A stretch of DNA of 8,454 bases from DATEPR01 sp036503065. GTDB taxonomy: Bacteria > Actinomycetota > Actinomycetes > Mycobacteriales > Pseudonocardiaceae. Position numbers and translations under genes: made by a program. Where the stretch lies: the NCBI GenBank assembly GCA_036503065.1, contig DASXXM010000519.1:1-8454 (forward strand), read 5' to 3'. The notes beneath the pieces are model-generated. The model was not told where the DNA came from and did not search any database. It saw nothing but the letters and a program-made list of their open reading frames with translations. Below, in pieces: positions 1 through 5,777 of this stretch; positions within the stretch are counted from its first letter, which is position 1, and the number at the start of each line of letters is the position of its first letter.

Positions 1-261
1 CGCGCTGTGCCCGACCGCCGCCCACACGGACGAGTCGGTGAGCACGGCGCCGAAGTTGCCGAGGCCGATCCCGACCGGGGTACTCAGCGCGTACCAGACG
101 GTGACCACGACCGGGACCGTGAGCACCCCGGACAGCACCAGCGCCGCGATCCGCGCCGGATGGCGCGAACCCGCCCGACGGGGTTGTCCGGTGACCGGAG
201 CGCCGGACATCTCGCGGAGCGCCACCTGGATACGCAACGGGACCGGGTCGTCAACGGCCAT
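1..261 (-). CDS. ABC sugar transporter permease, N-terminal part (runs off the left edge)
   Basis: Only the first 87 codons are present. They start at the ATG at 261 and are still open at base 1. The peptide has a polar cytoplasmic N-terminus of about 37 residues, followed by one clear hydrophobic helix near residues 38-58 (AALVLSGVLTVPVVVTVWYA). A short loop with GIGLGNFGAVLTD follows, resembling the periplasmic loop after the first helix of CUT1-type (MalF/MalG, UgpA/E-like) permeases. The start overlaps the stop of the substrate-binding gene by 11 nt (ATGGCCGTTGA), which implies translational coupling in one operon. The EAA loop that contacts the ATPase lies outside the window, so the permease call rests on the helix, the loop and the context. 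The substrate is inferred to be a carbohydrate and is not determined. Confidence 0.75.
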   Translation of the reverse strand, partial: MAVDDPVPLRIQVALREMSGAPVTGQPRRAGSRHPARIAALVLSGVLTVPVVVTVWYALSTPVGIGLGNFGAVLTDSSVWAAVGHSA

Positions 262-1630
262 GGGCGGCCTCGATATCGCGCATCCGGCCGGCCGCGACCG
301 CGGCGGCATCGTCGACCCGGTCCGTGCCGCCGTCCCCCACGGTCCGCAGGAACTCCTCCAACACCTGGAAGAGAGCGCCGCTGCCGCCCAGCGAACCCAG
401 CACGTCGGACAGGGCGAACACGAACTCGCTGCCGGACACCTGTTCGGTCAACGGCAGCACGTCCGGCTGGTAGAACGTCGACGGGGTCTGCTGGTTCGCC
501 GCGATGAAACCACCGTGACCGGTGATCCACGGCAGCGGGGCGTCGGGTCCGGCCAGCCAGCCCACCAGCGCCGCAGCGCCCGCGCTGACCGGGTGCAGCA
601 GCACGGCGATATCGGCGCCGATCACCAGCGGACGGCTGTTGGCGAACGGCGCGGTGCCGGCCACCAGGTCCTGGTCGGCCGAACCGGCGCGGTCGCCGCT
701 GATGCCGTCGACCACCGGGAACGTCACGACACCGACCCTGGCAGGCGGCTGTAGGAACTCGTCGATCACCGGAGCCGCGAAGTCGGCCGACACCACCATG
801 GCGGCGTTGTGATAGCCGAAGACCTCCACCACGGAGTCCGGGAACTGGCTCGCCAGCGTCCTGGCCACCCCGCCGGAGAGCACCCCGTCCACGGACAGCA
901 TGCCGCCCATCAGTCGCAGCGCCTGGTTGACCTCCTTGCCGCCCCACAGGTCGATCGGCGGTTGCGGCTGGGCCAGTTGCCGGTACGTGTCCGGATAGCA
1001 GCTGCGGAGCACGTTGGCGAAGAACGTGGTCAGCGGCCAACCGTCGCCGCCACCGATGGCCAGCGGCGCGATCCCTTGGCGGATCAGCGTGTCGTTGAGC
1101 GTCAACCAGTCCGACCAGGTGGTCGGCGGCGACAGGTGCAGCGCGTCGAACAGGTCGGCCCGGTACCAGAGCGCCGACTCGTTGGTCACCTTGAACGGCA
1201 GGCCGTAGGGCACCAGCGCGCCCGCGGGATCGCGGTGCCAGACCACATCCCGCCACGCCGGGAGTAGCCAGTCATCGCGCCACACGCCGTCGGGCAGCGG
1301 GGCGATCCGCGCCAGATTCTCCTTCTCCGTGATCAGGCCCGGCCTGGGCAGCATCACCACGTCCGGGCGGCCGTTGACCTGGGCGGACACCGCGTCGGCG
1401 ATGGCATCGCCCAACGGTATGACGTCGACCTGGTATGGGTACCGACGGCGAAACCCGTCCAGCACCGACTGGAACGCGGCAAGCTCGGCGTCACCCCAGG
1501 TCACCGCCACCCGGACCGAACTGGCGGCGAGCAGGTTGTCCGCCGCGCCGCAGGCGGCGACCAACGGGCCGGCGGCGGCCAGCGCACCCGCCCGCAGCAC
1601 GGTGCGCCTGCTCACCCGATCAGCAGCCAC
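251..1630 (-). CDS. ABC transporter substrate-binding lipoprotein, sugar-type (CUT1 family)
   Basis: A protein of 459 residues, the usual size of CUT1 extracellular solute-binding proteins. I chose the GTG at 1630 because it starts just before the signal peptide and overlaps the upstream stop by 11 nt (GTGGCTGCTGA); a longer frame from 1693 would lie inside the upstream gene. The N-terminus has a twin-arginine motif, SRRTVLRAG (R8-R9), a short hydrophobic stretch, and a lipobox VAAC with C27 as the lipidated residue. It should therefore be exported, possibly folded via Tat, and anchored on the outer face of the membrane. The mature part has hallmarks of the family: VTWGDAELAAFQSVLDGFRR near the start, GLPFKVTNESALWYRADLF, TTWSDWLTLNDTL, and a late VGWLAGPDAPLPWITGHGG with FIAANQQTP. 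It would bind a ligand and deliver it to the permease encoded downstream. The ligand cannot be named from sequence. Confidence 0.9.
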   Translation of the reverse strand: MAADRVSRRTVLRAGALAAAGPLVAACGAADNLLAASSVRVAVTWGDAELAAFQSVLDGFRRRYPYQVDVIPLGDAIADAVSAQVNGRPDVVMLPRPGLITEKENLARIAPLPDGVWRDDWLLPAWRDVVWHRDPAGALVPYGLPFKVTNESALWYRADLFDALHLSPPTTWSDWLTLNDTLIRQGIAPLAIGGGDGWPLTTFFANVLRSCYPDTYRQLAQPQPPIDLWGGKEVNQALRLMGGMLSVDGVLSGGVARTLASQFPDSVVEVFGYHNAAMVVSADFAAPVIDEFLQPPARVGVVTFPVVDGISGDRAGSADQDLVAGTAPFANSRPLVIGADIAVLLHPVSAGAAALVGWLAGPDAPLPWITGHGGFIAANQQTPSTFYQPDVLPLTEQVSGSEFVFALSDVLGSLGGSGALFQVLEEFLRTVGDGGTDRVDDAAAVAAGRMRDIEAAHGR

Positions 1631-2285
1631 TGCGCTGTTTCCCGGTGACCTGGGCGGTGAGCACGATCGGGTGGGTGTCCAGGGCATAGGCACGGTCCGC
1701 CGTCGGCACGATCAGCACCGTGGCCACGCTCAGCAACAGGTCCGGGGTCCTGGGTCTGTCATCGCCGGCACTGTCGGTACGGATCTGGTAACCGCGCCAT
1801 GCGGTCGCCAGTAGCGCACCCCAGGTCGGCAGGCCGATGTCGTCCTCGAGCACCAACGCGTCCGGTCGGGCGCGCAACGCCCTGGCCAGGCCGGTCATCC
1901 GGCGGCGGCCGACCGGGATCTCGTGCGGATAGCGGTCGAGCAGGCCGTCCAGGCCGTAGCTCGCGGCCTTGGCTCGTAGTTCCTGTTCGGCGTCGACCGT
2001 GTGCCGGCGCCGAGTCGTGCGGCGGGTGGAGATGATGTTCTCCAGTACTGTGAGGTGTGGCAGGAGCCCGCCGTCGGTCGGCACCAGCCGAACCTGGCCG
2101 TCGGCCTGCCCGGTGATCGACACTCGGCCGCCGGACGGGGAAATGCCGGTGATGGCGTCGGCGACGGCGCGGCCAATACGCGGTGCGGACGACACAATTG
2201 CCCGAATCCGACCGACCGGCACACTCAGCGACAACGGACCGGACAGACCGGATACCTCGAGCTCAGTCAGCTCGATACCGGTCAT
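1620..2285 (-). CDS. Degenerate ABC-transporter ATPase-like protein (predicted catalytically dead)
   Basis: A protein of 221 residues from the ATG at 2285, with GGGGAG a few bases upstream. The overall plan is that of an ABC nucleotide-binding subunit: an N-terminal sheet, VPTDGGLLPHLTVLENI at residues 68-84 where importers have the Q-loop segment, then RYPHEIPVGRRRMTGLARAL and PDALVLEDD where the signature and Walker B belong. Every catalytic element is altered. The Walker A site reads SSAPRIGRA (residues 32-40) with no GxGK[ST]. The Q-loop Gln is Thr. LSGGQ is replaced by PVGRR. Walker B Asp-Glu is Glu-Asp (E147-D148). No switch His is visible before TADRAYAL. The frame is intact, so this looks like a maintained pseudo-ATPase, not a decaying pseudogene. 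It is the first gene of the importer operon and overlaps the binding-protein gene by 11 nt. It may be structural or regulatory; a genuine ATPase would have to come from elsewhere, perhaps from beyond base 1. Confidence 0.75.
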   Translation of the reverse strand: MTGIELTELEVSGLSGPLSLSVPVGRIRAIVSSAPRIGRAVADAITGISPSGGRVSITGQADGQVRLVPTDGGLLPHLTVLENIISTRRTTRRRHTVDAEQELRAKAASYGLDGLLDRYPHEIPVGRRRMTGLARALRARPDALVLEDDIGLPTWGALLATAWRGYQIRTDSAGDDRPRTPDLLLSVATVLIVPTADRAYALDTHPIVLTAQVTGKQRSGC

Positions 2286-2472
2286 GGCTCCCCGACCTCG
2301 ACGGGCGGCATTGCCCGGACCCCTTTCCGTCGCCGTACGCACGAATACCTTAGCGAATGTCCGCCGCGAGTTCAGCTCAACCGCATGGTCTCGGGGCACG
2401 GAGCAGCCACAGTGCTTGCCACACCGGCGGCCGCCGGGATCACGACCACGATCTGTCCGTCTGGCATCATCG
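2286..2472. other. Intergenic region between the divergent importer operon and oxidoreductase gene
   Basis: This 187-bp gap must hold the promoter of the importer operon (minus) and that of the LLM oxidoreductase (plus). The only element I can propose is a minus-strand TANNNT at 2347-2352. No convincing Shine-Dalgarno sequence precedes the oxidoreductase start, and no -10 sits at leaderless spacing there. No operator repeat was found that I would defend. Open frames crossing this gap in either direction encode low-complexity Arg/Pro-rich peptides and look spurious. Confidence 0.5.
2347..2352 (-). promoter_or_regulatory. Candidate -10 element for the importer operon
   Basis: On the minus strand the hexamer reads TAAGGT, matching the actinobacterial TANNNT -10 pattern. 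It would put a transcription start near 2340 and leave a leader of about 55 nt before the ATG at 2285. No good -35 lies at normal spacing, so this is weak evidence. Confidence 0.3.
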
Positions 2473-3360
2473 ATGACTGTGGCGGGTATCCAGTTCGGGG
2501 TGTGTTTCTGGGGAATCGAGTCCCCGCAGGAGATTTCGCGGTTCGTGCGGCGCGCCGACGAGTTGGGCTACGACGTGCTCGCCGCGCCGGACCATCTCGG
2601 CTGGCTGTCGCCCTTCGCGGTGCTCGCCGCGGCCGCCGTGCTCAGCGAACGGCTGCGGCTGCGCACCTACGTGCTCAACGGCGCGTTCTGGCACGCCACT
2701 CTGCTGGCCCGTGAGATTGCCACGCTGGACGTGCTGTCGCGCGGGCGGGCCGAACTCGGGCTGGGCACCGGTTACGTGAAGGCCGAGTTCGAGCGTGCCG
2801 GCGTGGCCTGGGAACCGTTGCGCCAGCGTGTCACCGCGATGACCGACCTGCTCGACGCGGTTCGCACCCACCTCGCCGATGCCGACCACCTGCCGCGCAT
2901 GGTGCAGGAATCGCTGCCGGTGATGATCGGTGGAAACTCCGACGCGATACTGCCGGTCGTCGCTCAACAGGCCGACATCGTCGGGTTCCCCGGACTGCAC
3001 CAACGAAAAGGCGCCGAACTCGGCCGGTTGGCGTTCTCGTCCTCGGCGCAGGTGGCCGACCGGGTCGCCGCGGTGCGTGCGGCCGCAGGCGGTCGCGCCT
3101 ACCGGTCGGACATCGTCCTGCAGACGGTCATGATCGACAAGGACCCACGGGAGTCCGCCGCCGAACTCGCCCAACTATCGGACGAGCCCCCGGACGTACT
3201 CCTGGACGCTCCCGCCCTGCTGCTCGCCGAGGACGCCGCGCACGCCGCCGCCGAACTGCGCCGCCGCCACACGGAATTCGGCTTCGACAGCGTCACCGTC
3301 CACGGCGCGAAGATCGAAGAGTTCGGCCGGGTCATCGCCGCGTATCGGGCAGGTGGCTGA
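2473..3360 (+). CDS. LLM-class F420-dependent oxidoreductase
   Basis: A protein of 295 residues, typical for the shorter luciferase-like monooxygenase (LLM) family. It begins MTVAGIQFGVCFWGIESPQE and continues with ADELGYDVLAAPDHLG (residues 28-43). ATLDVLSRGRAELGLGTGY follows (83-101), the family's cofactor-barrel motif, and then LPVMIGGNSDAILPVVAQ-ADIVGF (148-171). The pattern matches the mycobacterial F420-dependent group typified by MSMEG_2516. Family members use the deazaflavin F420 (some use FMN) for hydride transfer to unknown small molecules in the cytoplasm. The substrate cannot be told here. The ATG at 2473 is chosen because family homology begins there; no ribosome-binding site is visible, and the GTG at 2479 is an alternative. 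It is divergent from the importer operon, and the next gene on the same strand starts 178 bp downstream. Confidence 0.87.
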   Translation: MTVAGIQFGVCFWGIESPQEISRFVRRADELGYDVLAAPDHLGWLSPFAVLAAAAVLSERLRLRTYVLNGAFWHATLLAREIATLDVLSRGRAELGLGTGYVKAEFERAGVAWEPLRQRVTAMTDLLDAVRTHLADADHLPRMVQESLPVMIGGNSDAILPVVAQQADIVGFPGLHQRKGAELGRLAFSSSAQVADRVAAVRAAAGGRAYRSDIVLQTVMIDKDPRESAAELAQLSDEPPDVLLDAPALLLAEDAAHAAAELRRRHTEFGFDSVTVHGAKIEEFGRVIAAYRAGG

Positions 3361-3495
3361 GGGCTACCGCTGGAACCCGACCTCCGCTTGGACGTCTTGT
3401 GGGGTGAGGACTCCAGGGCCTCGACACGGGTTGGATCACCGGCTCACCGGCAGCACAATCTTGATCCGCGACGTCGTCCATTCTCGTTCTCCGTG

Positions 3496-3515
3496 TCCGG
3501 CAACGTCCTGCCGGA
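3496..3515 (+). promoter_or_regulatory. Short hairpin in the leader of the AMIN-like gene
   Basis: TCCGGCA and TGCCGGA form a perfect 7-bp inverted repeat around a 6-nt loop (ACGTCC). The repeat ends 7 nt before the purine-rich ribosome-binding site of the gene at 3539. It could be an operator half-site pair or an mRNA hairpin tuning translation; its position is seen and its role is inferred. The rest of the 178-bp gap (3361-3538) shows a CACCGG direct repeat near 3440 and nothing else I can name. Confidence 0.35.
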
Positions 3516-3538
3516 ATTTGATGGAAGAAGACGTCGAC

Positions 3539-4432
3539 ATGCCGACCCTGAAAGTGATCCCATTGGTCGCACTGGCCCTACTACTGCCGCTCATCACCGT
3601 TGGCGCCGCCAATGCCGCGCAGAATGACCTGCCCGCACCGACAAACACCACCGCGGTATCGGTGGTCCACCAACAACAGGTGCCCCCGCAACCCGTCGTC
3701 AGCGGAATCCGCCTCGCCCGCCACGCCGACTACGACCGGGTCGTATTCGACATCTCCGGTGCCATGCCCGACTACTCCGTGCGTTACGTCCCCGCGATCT
3801 ACACCGAGAACGGCGCGAAGGTGCCCATGAACGGGACCGCCGTGCTCGCAGTCTCGCTGCACTCGGTCGACATCGGACACGCACCTGCCGTGCCGGCACG
3901 GACCGGCCTGCCGAGCATCCGCGATATCAAGGTATTCGACCAGTTCGAAGGCCACCTCGGTTACGGCATCGGGATCAGCGACCGCAACGGCTTCCGGGTC
4001 CTCGAACTGCGGAACCCGACCCGACTCGTCATCGACGTCGCACACGACCTGCCGGCCCCCACCGACACCGCACCGCGGTATTCACCGCTGGGTGACAGCA
4101 ACAACGCCGCATTGACCGCGATCCACACGGCGGCACACCCGACCTACGACCGGGTGGTATTCCAGTTCCAGGGCCCTGACACCGGTCTGCGCTACGTCGT
4201 CAGCTACCAGGGTGCCCTGCTACGGGTCGACCTGGAACACGGCACCGTAGGTGCCCCGACCTACACCGGTCCCTGGAACCTGAATCCCGGCCTGACCCAA
4301 CTGAGAACGATCCGACTCGCCACTGCCTCGACCGATGGCACCACCGTCCTGCTCACCCTGCACCACACCGCCGGATTCCGAGTCCTGCAACTGCGATCCC
4401 CGGACCGCATCGTCGTCGACGTGGCCCACTAG
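3539..4432 (+). CDS. Secreted protein with two tandem AMIN-like domains
   Basis: A protein of 297 residues from the ATG at 3539. That start is preferred over the in-frame ATG at 3521 because GGAAGAAG (3523-3530) lies at good ribosome-binding distance. The N-terminus is a Sec signal: MPTLK, a hydrophobic core VIPLVALALLLPLITVG, and an ANA-A cleavage site near residue 26. There is no lipobox, so the product is probably free in the cell envelope or secreted. Two copies of an AMIN-like domain follow, at about 54-170 and 192-297. Each opens with [DT]YDRVVF (64-70 and 202-208) and ends with GFRVL.LR.P.R.V.DVAH (151-169 and 279-297). The protein stops exactly at the end of the second repeat. AMIN-type domains are tied to cell-envelope and peptidoglycan localisation in other bacteria. 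No catalytic domain is attached, so a binding or scaffolding role is inferred. A strong hairpin follows the stop. Confidence 0.85.
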   Translation: MPTLKVIPLVALALLLPLITVGAANAAQNDLPAPTNTTAVSVVHQQQVPPQPVVSGIRLARHADYDRVVFDISGAMPDYSVRYVPAIYTENGAKVPMNGTAVLAVSLHSVDIGHAPAVPARTGLPSIRDIKVFDQFEGHLGYGIGISDRNGFRVLELRNPTRLVIDVAHDLPAPTDTAPRYSPLGDSNNAALTAIHTAAHPTYDRVVFQFQGPDTGLRYVVSYQGALLRVDLEHGTVGAPTYTGPWNLNPGLTQLRTIRLATASTDGTTVLLTLHHTAGFRVLQLRSPDRIVVDVAH

Positions 4433-4452
4433 ACAACGCCGAACCAACGCGC

Positions 4453-4484
4453 GACGCACCGCGGAACGTGTCCTGCGGTGCGTC
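4453..4484. terminator. Bidirectional hairpin between convergent genes
   Basis: GACGCACCGC (4453-4462) pairs perfectly with GCGGTGCGTC (4475-4484). Three more pairs (GGA/TCC) extend the stem across a one-base bulge to a 5-nt loop. It lies between the convergent stops of the AMIN-like gene (4432) and the DinB-like gene (4507). A T-tract is missing on both sides, as is common for mycobacterial hairpin terminators. Confidence 0.6.
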
Positions 4485-4506
4485 ACGCCCAACCAAGGAT
4501 CGCCGT

Positions 4507-5124
4507 TCAGGTCCGCTCGTCCGCGTTGCCACGATGACCAGGATCGGCCGCTCGCGCCACCTGTTCGAGATTGGTCCGGTAGGCCTCCCACCAGGCCGAA
4601 TCAACGTCGGGCAGGTTCGTGCTGCCGGCACGCAGACCGGCGGCGCCGTCGATGAGTTCACGGACGATGTCGGCGTGTCCGGCGTGCCGCTGGACCTCGG
4701 CGGTCACGTGCACCAGGAGCCGGTGCAACGTGGGTTCCCGCCGGTCAGCGGGCCACCACGGCACCTCACCGGTCGCGTCCAGCGGCAACGCCTCGATCGT
4801 GGCGTCCGCGTGCGCCCACACCCGGTGGTACAGCGCCACGATGTCCTCGCGCGACTCGTCGGCCGTCGCCCACTTGTCGGCGTTGGGTTCCGCGTCATCA
4901 GACATCCATGGGAGCGGTTCGCCGAACGGCCGGCCCATGCACTCGCCGAAGTAGTCGGCTTCGGTGCCGGCCACATGCTTGACCAGCCCGAGCAGGTTGG
5001 TGCCCGTCCTGGTCATCGGACGGCGGATGTCGTACTCGGACGCGCCCTCGAGCTTCCACAGCAGGGCATCGCGGGCGGCCTGGAGGTATCGGAGCAGGTC
5101 AGCCTTGGGATCTGAGTCGGTCAT
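4507..5124 (-). CDS. DinB-family (DUF664-like) four-helix-bundle protein
   Basis: A protein of 205 residues. The fold family is recognised from the opening helix DLLRYLQAARDALLWKLEG, then LLGLVKHVAGTEADYFGE with H50 and E55, and the late helix HVTAEVQRHAGHADIVREL with H139, H147 and H150. In DinB/YfiT-type proteins, His residues at these places form a metal site. Some relatives are thiol-dependent transferases or hydrolases for mycothiol or bacillithiol, which would fit an actinobacterium, but no substrate can be assigned. The start at 5124 begins the homology and follows a -10 motif spaced for a leaderless mRNA; no Shine-Dalgarno sequence is seen. The gene lies 78 bp beyond the M15 peptidase on the same strand. 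It may be partly co-transcribed with it but seems to own a promoter. Confidence 0.85.
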   Translation of the reverse strand: MTDSDPKADLLRYLQAARDALLWKLEGASEYDIRRPMTRTGTNLLGLVKHVAGTEADYFGECMGRPFGEPLPWMSDDAEPNADKWATADESREDIVALYHRVWAHADATIEALPLDATGEVPWWPADRREPTLHRLLVHVTAEVQRHAGHADIVRELIDGAAGLRAGSTNLPDVDSAWWEAYRTNLEQVARAADPGHRGNADERT

Positions 5125-5130
5125 GCCGGC

Positions 5131-5136
5131 AAACTA
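5131..5136 (-). promoter_or_regulatory. -10 element, leaderless promoter of the DinB-family gene
   Basis: The minus strand reads TAGTTT-GCCGGC-ATG. A TANNNT hexamer with exactly 6 nt before the ATG puts the transcription start on the A of the start codon, the standard geometry of actinobacterial leaderless genes. The lack of a Shine-Dalgarno sequence agrees with this. Confidence 0.55.
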
Positions 5137-5202
5137 CCCGAAAGGACACGCCGCGGTGTCGTGTGGACTGCGGTCCTGCCGGTGACATCCCGGGCATGCT
5201 GG

Positions 5203-5691
5203 TCACTGCCGCATCCTTGGATCGTGTGTCGGGTCGGCGTACATGGGTGGGCAGCCGTGATCGATGGCTTCGGAGCGCAGTTCGTAGTGCCAGGGTTCGT
5301 TGCGGTAGATCTGGCAGAGTCCGTACTCGGCACCGTGTTTCGACAGCCACGCCGCGGCATCGGCGGGTCCAATGTCGACCGCGTGCCCCGACACGTGAGC
5401 GGACGTCTCCGGGGTGGCCACCCATCGGGCGGCTTCCCGTTCCGAGCCGTATTTCGAAACCGCCTCGCGGAACAGGTTCTCCTGGTACTCCGGGGAACGC
5501 CAGCCACCATTGACGAAGAGTTCGACCCCGTCGTCCGCGGCATCGGTCGCAGCGCGGCGCAGGGCACCGAGCAGATCGGGATCGACGTTGGCCACGGCCG
5601 GAATTTCGTCATCGAAGACCGTCACGGGATCAGGGACAGCGCCATGTGACTTGCCGAGGGCCCGCCGGACGGCCGATTCGCTGTGGGGCAT
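5203..5691 (-). CDS. M15-family zinc D,D-peptidase (VanY/VanX-like)
   Basis: A protein of 162 residues. The M15 zinc site is complete: SAHVSGHAVD (97-106) gives ligands H99 and D106, and EPWH (132-135) gives the catalytic E132 and third ligand H135. NGGWRSPEYQ (61-70) supplies the substrate-contacting Arg (R65) seen in VanX/VanY relatives. Such enzymes cut D-Ala-D-Ala dipeptides or the terminal D-Ala of peptidoglycan precursors. There is no signal peptide or membrane helix: the protein begins MPHSESAVRRALGKSHGAVP, and no in-frame start upstream would add one. It may therefore act in the cytoplasm, as VanX does, or leave by another route. The ATG at 5691 is preceded by GGAGG only 1 nt away, an unusually tight spacing. 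The gene is divergent from a VanR/VanS-like pair with an 86-bp shared promoter region. From memory, this peptidase is often found beside such a pair in actinomycetes. Confidence 0.88.
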   Translation of the reverse strand: MPHSESAVRRALGKSHGAVPDPVTVFDDEIPAVANVDPDLLGALRRAATDAADDGVELFVNGGWRSPEYQENLFREAVSKYGSEREAARWVATPETSAHVSGHAVDIGPADAAAWLSKHGAEYGLCQIYRNEPWHYELRSEAIDHGCPPMYADPTHDPRMRQ

Positions 5692-5722
5692 GCCTCCAGT
5701 TGAGGCAGCGTGGTGTTGCCAG

Positions 5723-5732
5723 CACGTACGTG
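5723..5732. repeat. 10-bp perfect palindrome in the peptidase/regulator gap
   Basis: CACGTACGTG is its own reverse complement. It lies 31 nt upstream of the peptidase ATG and just left of the 11-bp-phased direct repeat. On the minus strand TACGTG (5723-5728) could serve as a poor -10 for the peptidase gene, so palindrome and promoter may overlap. It may be a second regulator site or chance. Confidence 0.35.
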
Positions 5733-5737
5733 GTTCT

Positions 5738-5755
5738 CGATATGCCGACGATATG
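5738..5755 (+). promoter_or_regulatory. Candidate VanR-like operator: two CGATATG repeats in 11-bp phase
   Basis: CGATATG occurs at 5738-5744 and 5749-5755, separated by CCGA, giving an 11-bp direct repeat. OmpR/PhoB-family regulators bind head-to-tail sites of exactly this geometry. The second copy ends 10 nt before the -10 of the regulator gene, the distance known for PhoB boxes at activated promoters, and the pair covers the place where a -35 would be. This suggests autoactivation by the response regulator encoded immediately downstream. The same site is 9 nt from a weak minus-strand -10-like hexamer (TACGTG), so it may also drive the peptidase gene. Confidence 0.55.
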
Positions 5756-5765
5756 GGCCTGCTCG

Positions 5766-5771
5766 TAGTAT
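5766..5771 (+). promoter_or_regulatory. -10 element, leaderless promoter of the response regulator
   Basis: The sequence TAGTAT-CGGCGC-ATG has a TANNNT -10 followed by 6 nt and then the start codon at 5778, so the mRNA should start on the A of ATG. No Shine-Dalgarno sequence is present. No good -35 is seen; the phased direct repeat occupies that position. Confidence 0.6.
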
Positions 5772-5777
5772 CGGCGC

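Noticed and set aside
84..1256. A long minus-strand open frame (390 residues) overlapping the binding-protein gene.
   Set aside because: It is Arg/Gly/Pro-rich low-complexity translation in another frame of a high-GC gene. The overlapping frame has a signal peptide and family motifs.
1969..2472. Upstream in-frame extension of the LLM oxidoreductase by up to 168 residues.
   Set aside because: The added peptide has no family similarity, runs antisense through the ATPase-like gene, and homology begins at the ATG at 2473.
5181..5210. GTGAC/GTCAC inverted repeat after the M15 peptidase gene, as a terminator.
   Set aside because: Only about 5 bp of stem with a 15-nt loop and mismatches beyond; too weak, and partly inside the end of the gene.
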